From the NCBI RefSeq assembly GCF_001620065.1, contig NZ_LQGV01000001.1, positions 806,001 through 870,000 of the forward strand: a DNA stretch of 64,000 nucleotides. Reading direction: 5' to 3'. The translations under genes were made by a program, and so were the position numbers. The notes beneath the pieces were generated by a model that saw nothing but the letters and a program-made list of their open reading frames with translations, searched no databases and had not been told where the DNA came from. Source of the DNA: Microbacterium sp. TNHR37B. GTDB lineage: Bacteria; Actinomycetota; Actinomycetes; Actinomycetales; Microbacteriaceae. Positions 35,290-43,644 of this stretch are shown here, one piece after another. Every line of letters begins with the position of its first letter. The stretch's first letter is position 1.

Positions 35290-36239
35290 CGGCGCGCACG
35301 CTCCTTCGGATCGAGGGCATCCCGGACGACATCACCCAGCATGAGGAAGGCCAGCACCGTCAGAGAGAGCGCCGCGGCGGGGTAGATCATCGTCATCGGG
35401 TTGGTGAGGATCGAGACACGGGCCTGCCCGATGTCGTTGCCCCACGACATGACGCTCGGCGGGAAGCCGAGACCCAGGAACGACAGGGTGGCCTCGGCGA
35501 CGATGTAGGTGCCGAGCGAGACCGTCGCGACTGCGATCGCGGGTGCGACCGCGTTGGGGAGCACGTGGCGCACGAGGATGCGGAAGCGCGAGACACCGAC
35601 GGCGATCGAGGCGATGACATAGTCGGACTGCTTGGCGCTGAGGACCGCGCCCCGCATGACCCTGGCGATCTGCGGCCAGGCGAACACCGCGATCACGACA
35701 GCGACAAGAAGCGCGTTGCGATCGGGGAACACCGACATCAGCACGATCGCGCCGAGGATCGTCGGGATGGCGAAGAACACGTCACCGATGCGGGAGAGGA
35801 TGGCGTCGAGCCAGCCGCCGTAGTACCCGGCGATCGCGCCCACGACTCCGCCGAAGATCGTGACGATGAGGGTCGCGAGCACGCCCACGAGGACCGACGC
35901 CTGCGCGCCGTGCACGACGCGCGAGTAGACGTCGCATCCCTGCCGCGTGAACCCGAACGGGTGGCCGGGCTGCGGGCCGCCGTCGCCGTTGGCGAGGAAG
36001 CACTGCGAGCTGGGCGGGAACGGCGCGAAGAAGCCGGGGAAGATCGCGACGAGAAGGATCAGGACGATCAGGACGGACGACACCCAGAAGAGCGGACGAC
36101 GCCGCATCAGCTCCCAAGCGTCCCGCCAGACGGTGCGGGGCTTCGAGTCGACGTCGACGGCATCGATCGGAGCGATGGGCGTCTCGTCGAGCGGCGCGAC
36201 GACGTGCTTCTGCGGGGCGGGACGGTGATCACTTGGCAT
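35286..36239 (-). CDS. ABC peptide transporter permease, DppC type (system 2)
   Basis: A 317-residue OppC/DppC permease. A Pro-rich cytosolic N-terminus of about 50 residues precedes six helices, the motif HPFGFTRQGCDVYSRVV and the EAA region IASIAVGVSRFRILVRHVLP. A short extracytoplasmic insert (FPPSSQCFLANGDGG) follows the first helix. It overlaps the DppB-type gene by 11 bases. Confidence 0.92.
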   Translation of the reverse strand: MPSDHRPAPQKHVVAPLDETPIAPIDAVDVDSKPRTVWRDAWELMRRRPLFWVSSVLIVLILLVAIFPGFFAPFPPSSQCFLANGDGGPQPGHPFGFTRQGCDVYSRVVHGAQASVLVGVLATLIVTIFGGVVGAIAGYYGGWLDAILSRIGDVFFAIPTILGAIVLMSVFPDRNALLVAVVIAVFAWPQIARVMRGAVLSAKQSDYVIASIAVGVSRFRILVRHVLPNAVAPAIAVATVSLGTYIVAEATLSFLGLGFPPSVMSWGNDIGQARVSILTNPMTMIYPAAALSLTVLAFLMLGDVVRDALDPKERARR

Positions 36240-37158
36240 AGCGGATCCTCGGGTCGAGCCAGGCGTAGAGGAGATCGACCAGGAGGTTCGCCATCATGAT
36301 GACGACGACCATGATCGCGACGAAAGAGACGACCGTCGGCCCCTCACCGATGATGATCGCGCGGTAGATCGTTCCGCCGACGCCGTTGATGTTGAAGATG
36401 CCCTCGGTGACGATCGCGCCGACCATCAGCGCGCCGAGGTCGACGCCGAGGAAGGTCACGACGGGCACGAGGGAGTTGCGGAGCACGTGGACCGTGACGA
36501 CGCGCGGACGGCTGAGGCCCTTCGCGGTCGCGGTGCGGACGTAGTCGGCGGAGAGGTTCTCGGCGACGCTCGACCGGGTCAGGCGCACGATGTAGGCGAA
36601 CGACACCGAGGCCAGCACGATGGCCGGGAGGACCAGCTCGTTCCAGGGGGCGGCGGGGCTCACGGTGGGACGCGCCCACCCCAGCTGCACACCGACGACG
36701 AGCTGCAGGACGAAGCCGATGACGAACGTCGGCACCGAGATGAGCAGGAGGCTGATCACGAGCACGCTGGCGTCGAAGATCTTGCCCTTGCGCAGTCCCG
36801 CGATGAGCCCGATGACGATCCCGAACACCGCCTCGATGGCCAGAGCCAGCACGGCGAGGCGAGCGGTGATCGGGAACGCACGCGCCATCACGTCGGCGAC
36901 GGGCTGGCCGGAGAAGGTCGTCCCCCAGTTGCCCTGCAGAAGGTCTCCGATGTACAGGAAGTACTGCACGAGCAGGGGCTGGTCGAGGTTGTACTGCGCG
37001 CGGATGGCGTCGATCGCGGCCTGAGACGGCTGACGATCGCCGAACAGTGCGGCGATGGGGTCCCCGGGGAGGGAGAACACCATGAAGTAAATGAGGAAGG
37101 TCGCCCCGAAGAAGACGGGGATCAGCTGCAACAGCCGTCGACCGATGAACCACAGCAT
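36229..37158 (-). CDS. ABC peptide transporter permease, DppB type (system 2)
   Basis: A 309-residue DppB permease opening WFIGRRLLQLIPVFFGATFL, with the motif LPGDPIAALFGDRQPS and EAA region ADYVRTATAKGLSRPRVVTVHVL. AGTAGGA stands about 8 bases before its ATG. It follows the solute-binding gene after a 17-bp hairpin that should reduce read-through. Confidence 0.92.
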   Translation of the reverse strand: MLWFIGRRLLQLIPVFFGATFLIYFMVFSLPGDPIAALFGDRQPSQAAIDAIRAQYNLDQPLLVQYFLYIGDLLQGNWGTTFSGQPVADVMARAFPITARLAVLALAIEAVFGIVIGLIAGLRKGKIFDASVLVISLLLISVPTFVIGFVLQLVVGVQLGWARPTVSPAAPWNELVLPAIVLASVSFAYIVRLTRSSVAENLSADYVRTATAKGLSRPRVVTVHVLRNSLVPVVTFLGVDLGALMVGAIVTEGIFNINGVGGTIYRAIIIGEGPTVVSFVAIMVVVIMMANLLVDLLYAWLDPRIRYAK

Positions 37159-37226
37159 CGACGATTCCTACTCTCGGCGGTTCTCGGCGGACAGGGACTC
37201 AAAGAGCATATGCCCTCTCATGACGC

Positions 37227-37265
37227 AACCGGTGCCCGGGGTGTCGCGCACCCCGGGCACCGGTT
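37227..37265 (-). terminator. 17-bp perfect hairpin between binding-protein and permease genes
   Basis: Arms 37227-37243 and 37249-37265 pair perfectly around a five-base loop, 18 bases after the solute-binding stop. Placement inside an operon suggests partial termination or protection of the upstream message, giving more binding protein than permease. Confidence 0.75.
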
Positions 37266-37283
37266 CACGCCATCAGTGAGGGG

Positions 37284-38900
37284 TCAGCCCTTCGTGATGT
37301 CGTGGTAGAGCGGGACGGAGTCCCATCCGAAGACGACGTTCTGCACGCCCTCGGCCCACACGCCCACGGCGTTCTGGTACCAGAGCGGAACGCTCGGGAG
37401 GTCCTTCATCAGGATCTCCTGCGCCTCCTTGTAGAACGCCGTCGACTCCTCCAGGGAGCCGGCCGCGGTGGCCTCGGCGAGCTTGGCGTCGAAGTCCTTG
37501 CTCGAGTAGCCCTCGTAGTTGGAGCTTCCGCCGGTCGAGTACTGCGCCGAGAGGAAGTTGTACTGCGACGGGTAGTCCGCCTGCCACCCGGCGCGGGTCG
37601 CGCCCTCCAGCGTGCCGGTGACCCGCTTGTCGAGCGCGGCGGCGAAGGTCGGGAAGGGCAGGCCCTCCGCCTTGACGCCGAGCGTGTTCGAGATCGAGTT
37701 GGCGACGGCATCGACCCAGGCCTGATGGGGCCCGTCGGAGTTGTACGCGATCGTGAACGTGCCCTCGTACGGGGAGATGGCGTCCGCCTGGGCCCAGAGC
37801 TTCTTGGCCTCTTCGGGGTTGTAGGCGAGCACCTCGGCGCCGGCCAGGTCGTCGGTCCAGCCGTCCACGACCGGCGACGTGAAGTCGGTGGCCGGGGTGC
37901 GGGTACCCAGGAAGATCTTGTCCGTGATCTCCGCGCGGTTGATCGACATCGAGATGGCGGCGCGACGGAGCTTGCCCTCTTCGTCGTTGGCGAAGTGGTC
38001 GAGGTAGAACGGGATGTTGAAGCCCTGGTAGATCGCGGCGGGCTGGTTGACGCTCCGGTCCGGGAAGTCCGTCTCGAACGAGGCGAACGAGGTGTCGGGA
38101 ACGGCGTCGAGGACGTCGAGGTTCCCCGTGCGCGCGTCGGCGTACGCGGCGTCGAGCGACGTGTAGAACACGATGTTCAGGCCGGCGTTCTTGACCTCGC
38201 GGACACCCTTATAGTCCTCGTTCTTGACGAGGTTGATGCCCTCGTCGTGGCGCCAGGCGCCCTCACCCTCGAGCTTGTAGGGACCGTTGCCGATGGGGTT
38301 CTCGCCGAAGGCCTCCATGTCCTCGAACGCGACCGAGGGAAGCGGCATGTAGGCGGTGTAACCCAGGCGCAGCGGCCAGTCGGCCTCGGCCTGCTTGAGC
38401 TTGACCGTGAACGTGCTGTCGTCGACGACGGCGAAGCCGGTGGGCTCCCCCTTGCCGTCTTCGGTCACGCCCTCGACGTTGGTGTACCAGTACGCACCGG
38501 CCGGGTCCTTGGCGGCGGCGGTCCAGGTGTCGACGAACGTCTTCGCCGTGATGGCCTCGCCGTTGGTGAAGGTCCAGCCGTCCTTGACCTTGACGGTCCA
38601 GGTGATGTTGTCATCGCTCTCGATGGAGTCGGCGACCTCGTTCACCGGCTCACCATTGGCGGTGTAGCTCACCAGACCCGCGTAGATCGACGTCAGGATC
38701 TTGCCACCGCCGACCTCGGTCGTGCCGAAGGTGATGAGCGGGGCCTGCGGCTCGTTACCGTTCGTGGTGATGATCGCGTCGCTGGCACCCGCGCTCGGCG
38801 ACGTGCCCGGGTCGGTGGCGCTCGGAGAGCAACCGACGAGGGTCAGCGACACCACGGATGCGAGCGCGAGGCCGGCAAGGCCCCAACGTCGTCTCGACAT
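37284..38900 (-). CDS. ABC peptide transporter, solute-binding lipoprotein (system 2)
   Basis: A 538-residue family 5 solute-binding protein with signal peptide and lipobox LTLVGC (Cys24), then a Ser/Thr-rich linker. The fold includes WTFTNGEAITAKTFVDTW and IGNGPYKLEGEG motifs of OppA-like proteins. It is the first gene of system 2, behind an excellent GGAGGAAT site. It should deliver peptides to the permeases downstream. Sequence is clearly different from the system 1 binding protein. Confidence 0.92.
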   Translation of the reverse strand: MSRRRWGLAGLALASVVSLTLVGCSPSATDPGTSPSAGASDAIITTNGNEPQAPLITFGTTEVGGGKILTSIYAGLVSYTANGEPVNEVADSIESDDNITWTVKVKDGWTFTNGEAITAKTFVDTWTAAAKDPAGAYWYTNVEGVTEDGKGEPTGFAVVDDSTFTVKLKQAEADWPLRLGYTAYMPLPSVAFEDMEAFGENPIGNGPYKLEGEGAWRHDEGINLVKNEDYKGVREVKNAGLNIVFYTSLDAAYADARTGNLDVLDAVPDTSFASFETDFPDRSVNQPAAIYQGFNIPFYLDHFANDEEGKLRRAAISMSINRAEITDKIFLGTRTPATDFTSPVVDGWTDDLAGAEVLAYNPEEAKKLWAQADAISPYEGTFTIAYNSDGPHQAWVDAVANSISNTLGVKAEGLPFPTFAAALDKRVTGTLEGATRAGWQADYPSQYNFLSAQYSTGGSSNYEGYSSKDFDAKLAEATAAGSLEESTAFYKEAQEILMKDLPSVPLWYQNAVGVWAEGVQNVVFGWDSVPLYHDITKG

Positions 38901-38985
38901 TATTCCTCCATGTGCAGTCGAACGTGCCGCAGTCGTGCGTGATGACCGGGCGAAGGGCCCGGGCTGCGGTCACGTGAATGAATCG

Positions 38986-38991
38986 ACCATA
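38986..38991 (-). promoter_or_regulatory. -10 box TATGGT for peptide transporter system 2
   Basis: TATGGT predicts a leader of about 80 bases before the solute-binding gene. Confidence 0.35.
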
Positions 38992-39061
38992 AACGGCGCC
39001 GTCGCCACGGACCGCGTCCGACGGCAAACCGTTACAAGGCGGCAACAATCCCGGCCCTTCG

Positions 39062-39112
39062 ATTGTGCAGATCCCCCACGTCTGAGCGCGGGAGCGAGGG
39101 GATCTGCACAAT
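39062..39112. repeat. perfect 15-bp inverted repeat with 21-base spacer
   Basis: ATTGTGCAGATCCCC at 39062-39076 is matched exactly by its reverse complement at 39098-39112. It sits 162-212 bases upstream of the binding-protein start and about 175 bases upstream of the peptidase start. It could be an operator, an RNA hairpin or a small dispersed repeat. Confidence 0.85.
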
Positions 39113-39235
39113 TTCAACGGACCGCGATGATCACATCGGAGGCGGCGCGGGGCTCGGTGCGTACGGGATCACTCGGCCTTGACCTTTCACACCCCTGCTC
39201 GGATCCATCCTGGGCCTTACATGTGACGGCGAGAT

Positions 39236-39255
39236 GATACGGTTCCCTTCGTATC
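39236..39255 (+). promoter_or_regulatory. inverted repeat GATACG-N8-CGTATC before the M24 gene
   Basis: GATACG (39236-39241) and CGTATC (39250-39255) flank eight bases, 31 bases upstream of the GTG. This is a candidate regulator site or leader hairpin for the peptidase operon. Confidence 0.4.
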
Positions 39256-39286
39256 GCCGGTTCCGGCGGTGGAGGAAGGAGTCACG

Positions 39287-40447
39287 GTGAGCAACGACAC
39301 CGTTCTGATGTACGCGAGCACCGAATCGGCCGATATGCGGCACGTGATCCCTCACGAGGTGCACGACCCGTTCCTCTACATCGAGACGGATGGTGAGCGG
39401 TACACGGCGATCAAGTCGCTGGAGGCCGCGCGCATGCGCGACGTGCAGGGAATGACGGTCTTCCCGCTGGAGGAACTGGGCTACGACGATCTGCGCGCCG
39501 CGGGTCAGGACCCCGACACGGCCGAGCTCAACGCCCTCGTCGAGGCGTGCCGCCGGACGGGCGTCACGAGCGCCGCCGTGCCGCCGACGTTCCCGCTCGA
39601 GGTCGCCGACCATCTGCGTGAGCACGGGATCGCGCTCCACGTGGACCGGGAGCTGTTCGTGATGCGACGCAGGGTCAAGACCCCCGAGGAGCTGGCCGGG
39701 ATCCGACGGGCCCAGGTGGCCGCCGAGGCCGGCGTCTCCTTCGTGGCGGCGTCCCTCGATCGTGCCGAGATCGGTAGCGACGGCGGCCTGCTCCTGGACG
39801 GCGAGCCTCTCACCTGCGAGTGGCTCAAGGAGGGCATCCGTGCGGCATATCTGCGCAACGGCTGCGAAGACGCCGGCATGATCGTCGCCCACGGGGCACA
39901 GACCTGCATCGGCCACCACGCCGGTTCGGGTCAGATCTTCGCCGGCGAGCCGGTGACGGTGGACATCTGCCCGCGTGATGTGATCTCGGGCGGCAACTCC
40001 GACATGACTCGCACCTTCGTCAAGGGCGAGATCAACGAGGAGCTCGCGTTCTACTACCGCATCGTGAAGGAGTCGTTCGACGCGACGCTCGCCGCCATCC
40101 GCCCGGGTCTTCCGGTGGCCGAACTCCACCGCATCTCCTGCGAGCCGATCGAGCGGGCGGGGCAGCCCACGCAGTTGTCCAAGAAGCCGGGCGAAGTGCT
40201 CGACGAGGGCTACTTCCACAGCCTCGGGCACGGAATCGGCCTCGAAGTCCACGAGGCGCCCAGCCTCAACCAGAACGACGCCGTCCTCGTGGTGGGGGAC
40301 GTCATCGCGATCGAGCCCGGCTGCTACCGCCAGGGCTTCGGCGGCGTGCGGCTGGAGGACATCGTGCGGGTCACCGAAGACGGCTACGAGCTGATCACCG
40401 ACTACCCGTACGAGCTGACTCCGGTCTCCCTCCCGCGGGGCGCGTGA
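39287..40447 (+). CDS. M24-family Xaa-Pro dipeptidase/aminopeptidase
   Basis: A 386-residue M24B peptidase. The N-terminal creatinase-like domain (about 1-150) is followed by the catalytic domain with metal ligands in VDICPRDVISGGNSDMTRTF (two Asp), SLGHGIGLEVHEAP (His), AIEPGCY (Glu) and GVRLEDIVRV (Glu). All five ligands are present, so it should be active. GGAGGAAGGA six bases upstream fixes the GTG at 39287. It opens an operon with an M20 peptidase, an Lrp-type regulator and an aminotransferase, divergent from the peptide importers. Confidence 0.9.
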   Translation: MSNDTVLMYASTESADMRHVIPHEVHDPFLYIETDGERYTAIKSLEAARMRDVQGMTVFPLEELGYDDLRAAGQDPDTAELNALVEACRRTGVTSAAVPPTFPLEVADHLREHGIALHVDRELFVMRRRVKTPEELAGIRRAQVAAEAGVSFVAASLDRAEIGSDGGLLLDGEPLTCEWLKEGIRAAYLRNGCEDAGMIVAHGAQTCIGHHAGSGQIFAGEPVTVDICPRDVISGGNSDMTRTFVKGEINEELAFYYRIVKESFDATLAAIRPGLPVAELHRISCEPIERAGQPTQLSKKPGEVLDEGYFHSLGHGIGLEVHEAPSLNQNDAVLVVGDVIAIEPGCYRQGFGGVRLEDIVRVTEDGYELITDYPYELTPVSLPRGA

Positions 40448-41823
40448 TGCCGACCGGTGTCATCGGTCGGGATGCGCGCATCCAGGCACGCGCAGACCAG
40501 ATCGTCGCCGACTGGCAGGCCCTGTGCCGCATCCCGACGGTGGCGGGCGATCTCGCCGCGATCGGAGAGGCGGCCGACTGGCTGGAGATGCGGCTGCGGC
40601 CGCTCATGGACCGGGTGGATCGCTATGAGATCCCCGGATACGGCCCCGTCGTCGTGGGCTTCCGGTCCGGCCGCAGCGATCGCACGCTGCTCCTCTACAA
40701 CCATTACGACGTTCAGCCGGCAGGCGACCCCGCGCGCTGGACCTCGGGGCCCTTCGATGCGGAGATCCGGGACGGCGCGATGTACGCCCGCGGCGCCTGC
40801 GACGACAAGGCCGATGCGGCCGGGCGGCTGATCTCGCTGGAGCTGTGGATCGACGAACACGGCGGCGATCTGCCGTACTCCGTCATCTATCTCGCCGATC
40901 CGTGCGAAGAGATCGGGAGTCCCGGGCTGGCCGACGTGCTGGCCGCCCACGCCACGGACCTTCGGGCGGACGCGTGCCTGTGGGAGAGCTATCTGCGGGA
41001 GGAGAGCGGGCGCCCCGCGATCGGCTTCGGGTGCCGCGGTGCCCTGGAGATCGAGCTGCGCCTGGACCTCCTGGCGGCCCACCAGCATCCGTCGTACGCG
41101 TCGGTCCTCCGTTCGGCTCCGCTGGAGATGATGAGCGCGATTGCCTCGCTGCAGACGCCCGACCAGCGCATCGCTGTGGAAGGCTTCGCCGACGGGGCGC
41201 TCCGGCCGGACGCCGACGCGCGGCGTCGGACCCAGGACATCGCGGTGCCGGGCGACTCGATCGCCCGCCCCGGTGTCGACCCGCACCCCCGCGTGGCGGA
41301 GGACGAGCTGCGCACCCGCTTCATCTACGAGCCGTCGATGAGCCTCTCCGGCTTCGATCTCGACGACGCGGTCCGCCAGAGCATTCCGGCCTCCTGCACC
41401 GCGCGCGTGCGGTTCAGCCTCGTCCCCGGGATGGTGCCGCGGACGGCGCTGGCCGCCGTCACGCGACACCTGCAGGCGCGGGTTCCGGAGATGCAAGTGT
41501 CGCTGATCCGCGAGATGGAGCCCGCCTACTCCCCCGTCGACTCCGCTTTCGGCGTCGCGGTCCAGCGCGCCGCGCGGCGCGCCTTCGGGGACGAGCCGGT
41601 CGTCTACGACGTCATGACCGGCGCGGGACCGGGAGCGATCTTCCTCGAGCACCTCGGCGCGCCGATCATCTCTCCCACGGGAACCCTCCGCCCCGAAGGC
41701 AACATGCACGGATACGACGAGCACGGCTACGTCGAGGACTACCTCCAGCACGTGCAGTTCACGCTCGATGTGCTCCGCGAGCTCGACGCGGCCGGCTTCG
41801 CAGACGGGGACGCGCGACCGTGA
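40447..41823 (+). CDS. M20-family metallopeptidase (dipeptidase type)
   Basis: A 458-residue M20 hydrolase like cytosolic dipeptidases of the ArgE/DapE/CPG2 group. Motifs: LYNHYDVQPAG (His ligand, Asp), RGACDDKAD (bridging Asp), DPCEEIGSPG (catalytic and ligand Glu), and the final His region NMHGYDEHGY. The dimerisation domain lies at about 200-320. One-base overlap (TGATG) with the M24 stop couples them, consistent with stepwise hydrolysis of imported peptides. Confidence 0.88.
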   Translation: MPTGVIGRDARIQARADQIVADWQALCRIPTVAGDLAAIGEAADWLEMRLRPLMDRVDRYEIPGYGPVVVGFRSGRSDRTLLLYNHYDVQPAGDPARWTSGPFDAEIRDGAMYARGACDDKADAAGRLISLELWIDEHGGDLPYSVIYLADPCEEIGSPGLADVLAAHATDLRADACLWESYLREESGRPAIGFGCRGALEIELRLDLLAAHQHPSYASVLRSAPLEMMSAIASLQTPDQRIAVEGFADGALRPDADARRRTQDIAVPGDSIARPGVDPHPRVAEDELRTRFIYEPSMSLSGFDLDDAVRQSIPASCTARVRFSLVPGMVPRTALAAVTRHLQARVPEMQVSLIREMEPAYSPVDSAFGVAVQRAARRAFGDEPVVYDVMTGAGPGAIFLEHLGAPIISPTGTLRPEGNMHGYDEHGYVEDYLQHVQFTLDVLRELDAAGFADGDARP

Positions 41824-42422
41824 GCGCCGCCACGAGCCCCCGTTCCGGCGAGGAGACGCCCGACGAGACTCCGGGCCTCCGCCAGATCCTCGAGCCGGAC
41901 CGCGAACCCCTCGACCTCGATGACGTGGACCGGCAGCTCCTGCAGCACCTGCACGAGGACGCGCGACAGCCGATCCGCACCCTCGCCGCCGAGGTGGGGA
42001 TGTCGGCCCCCGCCGTCGCGGAACGGATCGCACGGCTCGAGCGTGGCCACGTGATCCGGCGTCGGACGATCGAGCTCGACTGGGCGGCGCTCGGCTATCC
42101 ACTGCTCGTGGTCATGCCCATCAAGCTGACGGCGTCGGCCGACGCGCTCGACGTCATCACCGAGCTCCGCAGGATCCCCTCGCTCACCGAGGTGCTCGTC
42201 CTCGCGTCGCGCTACGACCTCATGGCGCGTTTTCGCGTGCGCGACCACGCTGACCTCCAGCGCCTCCTGATCGAACACATCTGGACCATCCCGGGGATCG
42301 AGGACTCCGAGGCGATGATCTCGATCGGTCGGCTGGCCGACCAGAGTCCGCTCCGGCACGTCCTCGCGCTCGACGACGCGTCGTCGAGTTCCCCCACCCC
42401 GACCCGAAGGCGACGTTCCTGA
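41820..42422 (+). CDS. Lrp/AsnC-family transcriptional regulator
   Basis: A 200-residue regulator. The N-terminal helix-turn-helix (about 37-85) reads LDDVDRQLLQHLHEDARQP and LAAEVGMSAPAVAERIARLE. The C-terminal RAM (ligand-binding) domain covers about 100-175 (VMPIKLTASADALDVITEL, then SRYDLMARFRVRD). It carries a non-conserved Ser/Thr/Arg tail. The GTG overlaps the M20 stop (GTGA) and its stop overlaps the aminotransferase start, so it is embedded in the peptidase operon and probably senses an amino acid from peptide breakdown. Confidence 0.9.
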   Translation: MSAATSPRSGEETPDETPGLRQILEPDREPLDLDDVDRQLLQHLHEDARQPIRTLAAEVGMSAPAVAERIARLERGHVIRRRTIELDWAALGYPLLVVMPIKLTASADALDVITELRRIPSLTEVLVLASRYDLMARFRVRDHADLQRLLIEHIWTIPGIEDSEAMISIGRLADQSPLRHVLALDDASSSSPTPTRRRRS

Positions 42423-43618
42423 TGCGCATCGACGACTCCTGGCGAACCCTCGCCTCCCCTGACTTCTCCCTCTTCGCCGACATCGACGAGCACCGGAAGA
42501 TCATGATGATGGGGGCTGACCCGTTCGCCCCGGATCCCTGCATCCCCTCCCACGTGATCGAGGCCACCAAACGCGCGCTCGACGAGGGCAAGACCCACTA
42601 CTCCCTCGCCAACGGATACGCCGAGCCCCGCCTGCGGGATGCGTTGGTGGCGAAGCTCCGCGACTTCAACGGGATGGAGGTGGACCCGGACACCGAGCTC
42701 ATGGTCTGCCCGAGCTCCGCCTTCGGGCTCTACCTCGCGATCCGCATCTGCGTGCGCCCCAACCAGGGCGACGAGGTACTGACGACCGGCCCGGGCTTCA
42801 GCGAGAACTTCAACGACGTGCACCAGATCGGCGCCGTGAACGTCGAGGTCCCGACCTCCGCCGACGACGACTTCGAACTGGACATCGACGAGGTGCGCGC
42901 CCGGATCACGGACCGCACCCGCTGCATCGTCATCACGAACCCCAACAACCCGACCGGCACGGTGTACCGCCGGGAGACCCTCGAGGCTCTCGCGGCGCTG
43001 GCCGAGGAGTTCGACCTCGGCGTCGTGGTCGATCAGGACTTCGAACGCCAGGTCTACGACGACCGCGAGTACGTCACCTTCGCGACCCTCCCCGGGATGC
43101 GGGAGCGGACGATCACCGTGTTCGGAACGTCGAAGGATCTGGGACTCACCGGGTTCCGCGTGGGCTACATCGTCGCCCCCGCCGAGATCATGCCGATCCT
43201 CAAGACCGCGACGTTCAACTACGTCGGCCCCACCAATACCTTCGCCCAGTACGGCGTCGCCGCCGCGTACGAGGACCCCGCCTACACGGACGAGTGGTTC
43301 GCCCGCTATGACTCCCGCCGCCGCCACGTGTTCGACGCGCTGCAGGGCATTCCCGGCGTGATCTGCCGCATGCCCCAGGGCGGTTTCTACCACTGGGTCG
43401 ACGTCCGCGCCCTCGGCACCTCCGTCGAGGTCGTCCGCCATCTCGTGACGACCCAGGCTCTCGGCGTCTCCCCCGGCAGTTGGTTCGCTCAGGCCGGGGA
43501 GGGCTACATTCGAGTGATGTACGGCACCAACGGTGACGACGCCGTCTTCGAAGAAGGCGTGCGACGGCTCGCCGCGGGCCTGCGCGACCTGGCCGCGCAT
43601 CGGGGCATCGCCGGATAG
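42422..43618 (+). CDS. class I/II PLP aminotransferase, specificity unknown
   Basis: A 398-residue fold-type I enzyme. NPNNPTGTVY supplies the PLP Asn and GTSKDLGLTGFRVGY the Schiff-base Lys. The usual D-x-A-Y motif that contacts the PLP ring reads VVDQDFERQVYDD, so the hydroxyl-bearing Tyr appears to be Phe. The SKDLGLxGFRVG string is also typical of ACC synthase-like members. Substrate therefore cannot be named. The start overlaps the Lrp stop by one base. Context suggests transamination of an amino acid released from peptides. Confidence 0.85.
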   Translation: MRIDDSWRTLASPDFSLFADIDEHRKIMMMGADPFAPDPCIPSHVIEATKRALDEGKTHYSLANGYAEPRLRDALVAKLRDFNGMEVDPDTELMVCPSSAFGLYLAIRICVRPNQGDEVLTTGPGFSENFNDVHQIGAVNVEVPTSADDDFELDIDEVRARITDRTRCIVITNPNNPTGTVYRRETLEALAALAEEFDLGVVVDQDFERQVYDDREYVTFATLPGMRERTITVFGTSKDLGLTGFRVGYIVAPAEIMPILKTATFNYVGPTNTFAQYGVAAAYEDPAYTDEWFARYDSRRRHVFDALQGIPGVICRMPQGGFYHWVDVRALGTSVEVVRHLVTTQALGVSPGSWFAQAGEGYIRVMYGTNGDDAVFEEGVRRLAAGLRDLAAHRGIAG

Positions 43619-43644
43619 GACGACGCGGGAGGGGTGACAGGCGC

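Larger units (their letters stand above)
38901..39286. other. 386-bp divergent regulatory region, peptide transporter / peptidase operon
   Basis: No credible gene lies here. It holds a minus-strand -10 candidate (38986-38991), the 15-bp inverted repeat (39062-39112), a smaller inverted repeat (39236-39255) and GGAGGAAGGA at 39271-39280 for the plus-strand peptidase. Confidence 0.6.

Noticed and set aside
39062..39112. Reading the 15-bp inverted repeat as a simple intrinsic terminator
   Set aside because: It lies far upstream of both divergent genes, not behind a stop codon, and the 21-base loop is unlike the short loops of the terminators elsewhere in the window.
39287..43618. Ectoine utilisation cluster (DoeA-DoeB-AsnC-DoeD order)
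   Set aside because: The family order M24, deacetylase-like hydrolase, AsnC, aminotransferase is similar, but the M24 protein keeps all five metal ligands of a true peptidase, whereas DoeA-type hydrolases diverge, no DoeC dehydrogenase is present, and the transporter is of the peptide type.
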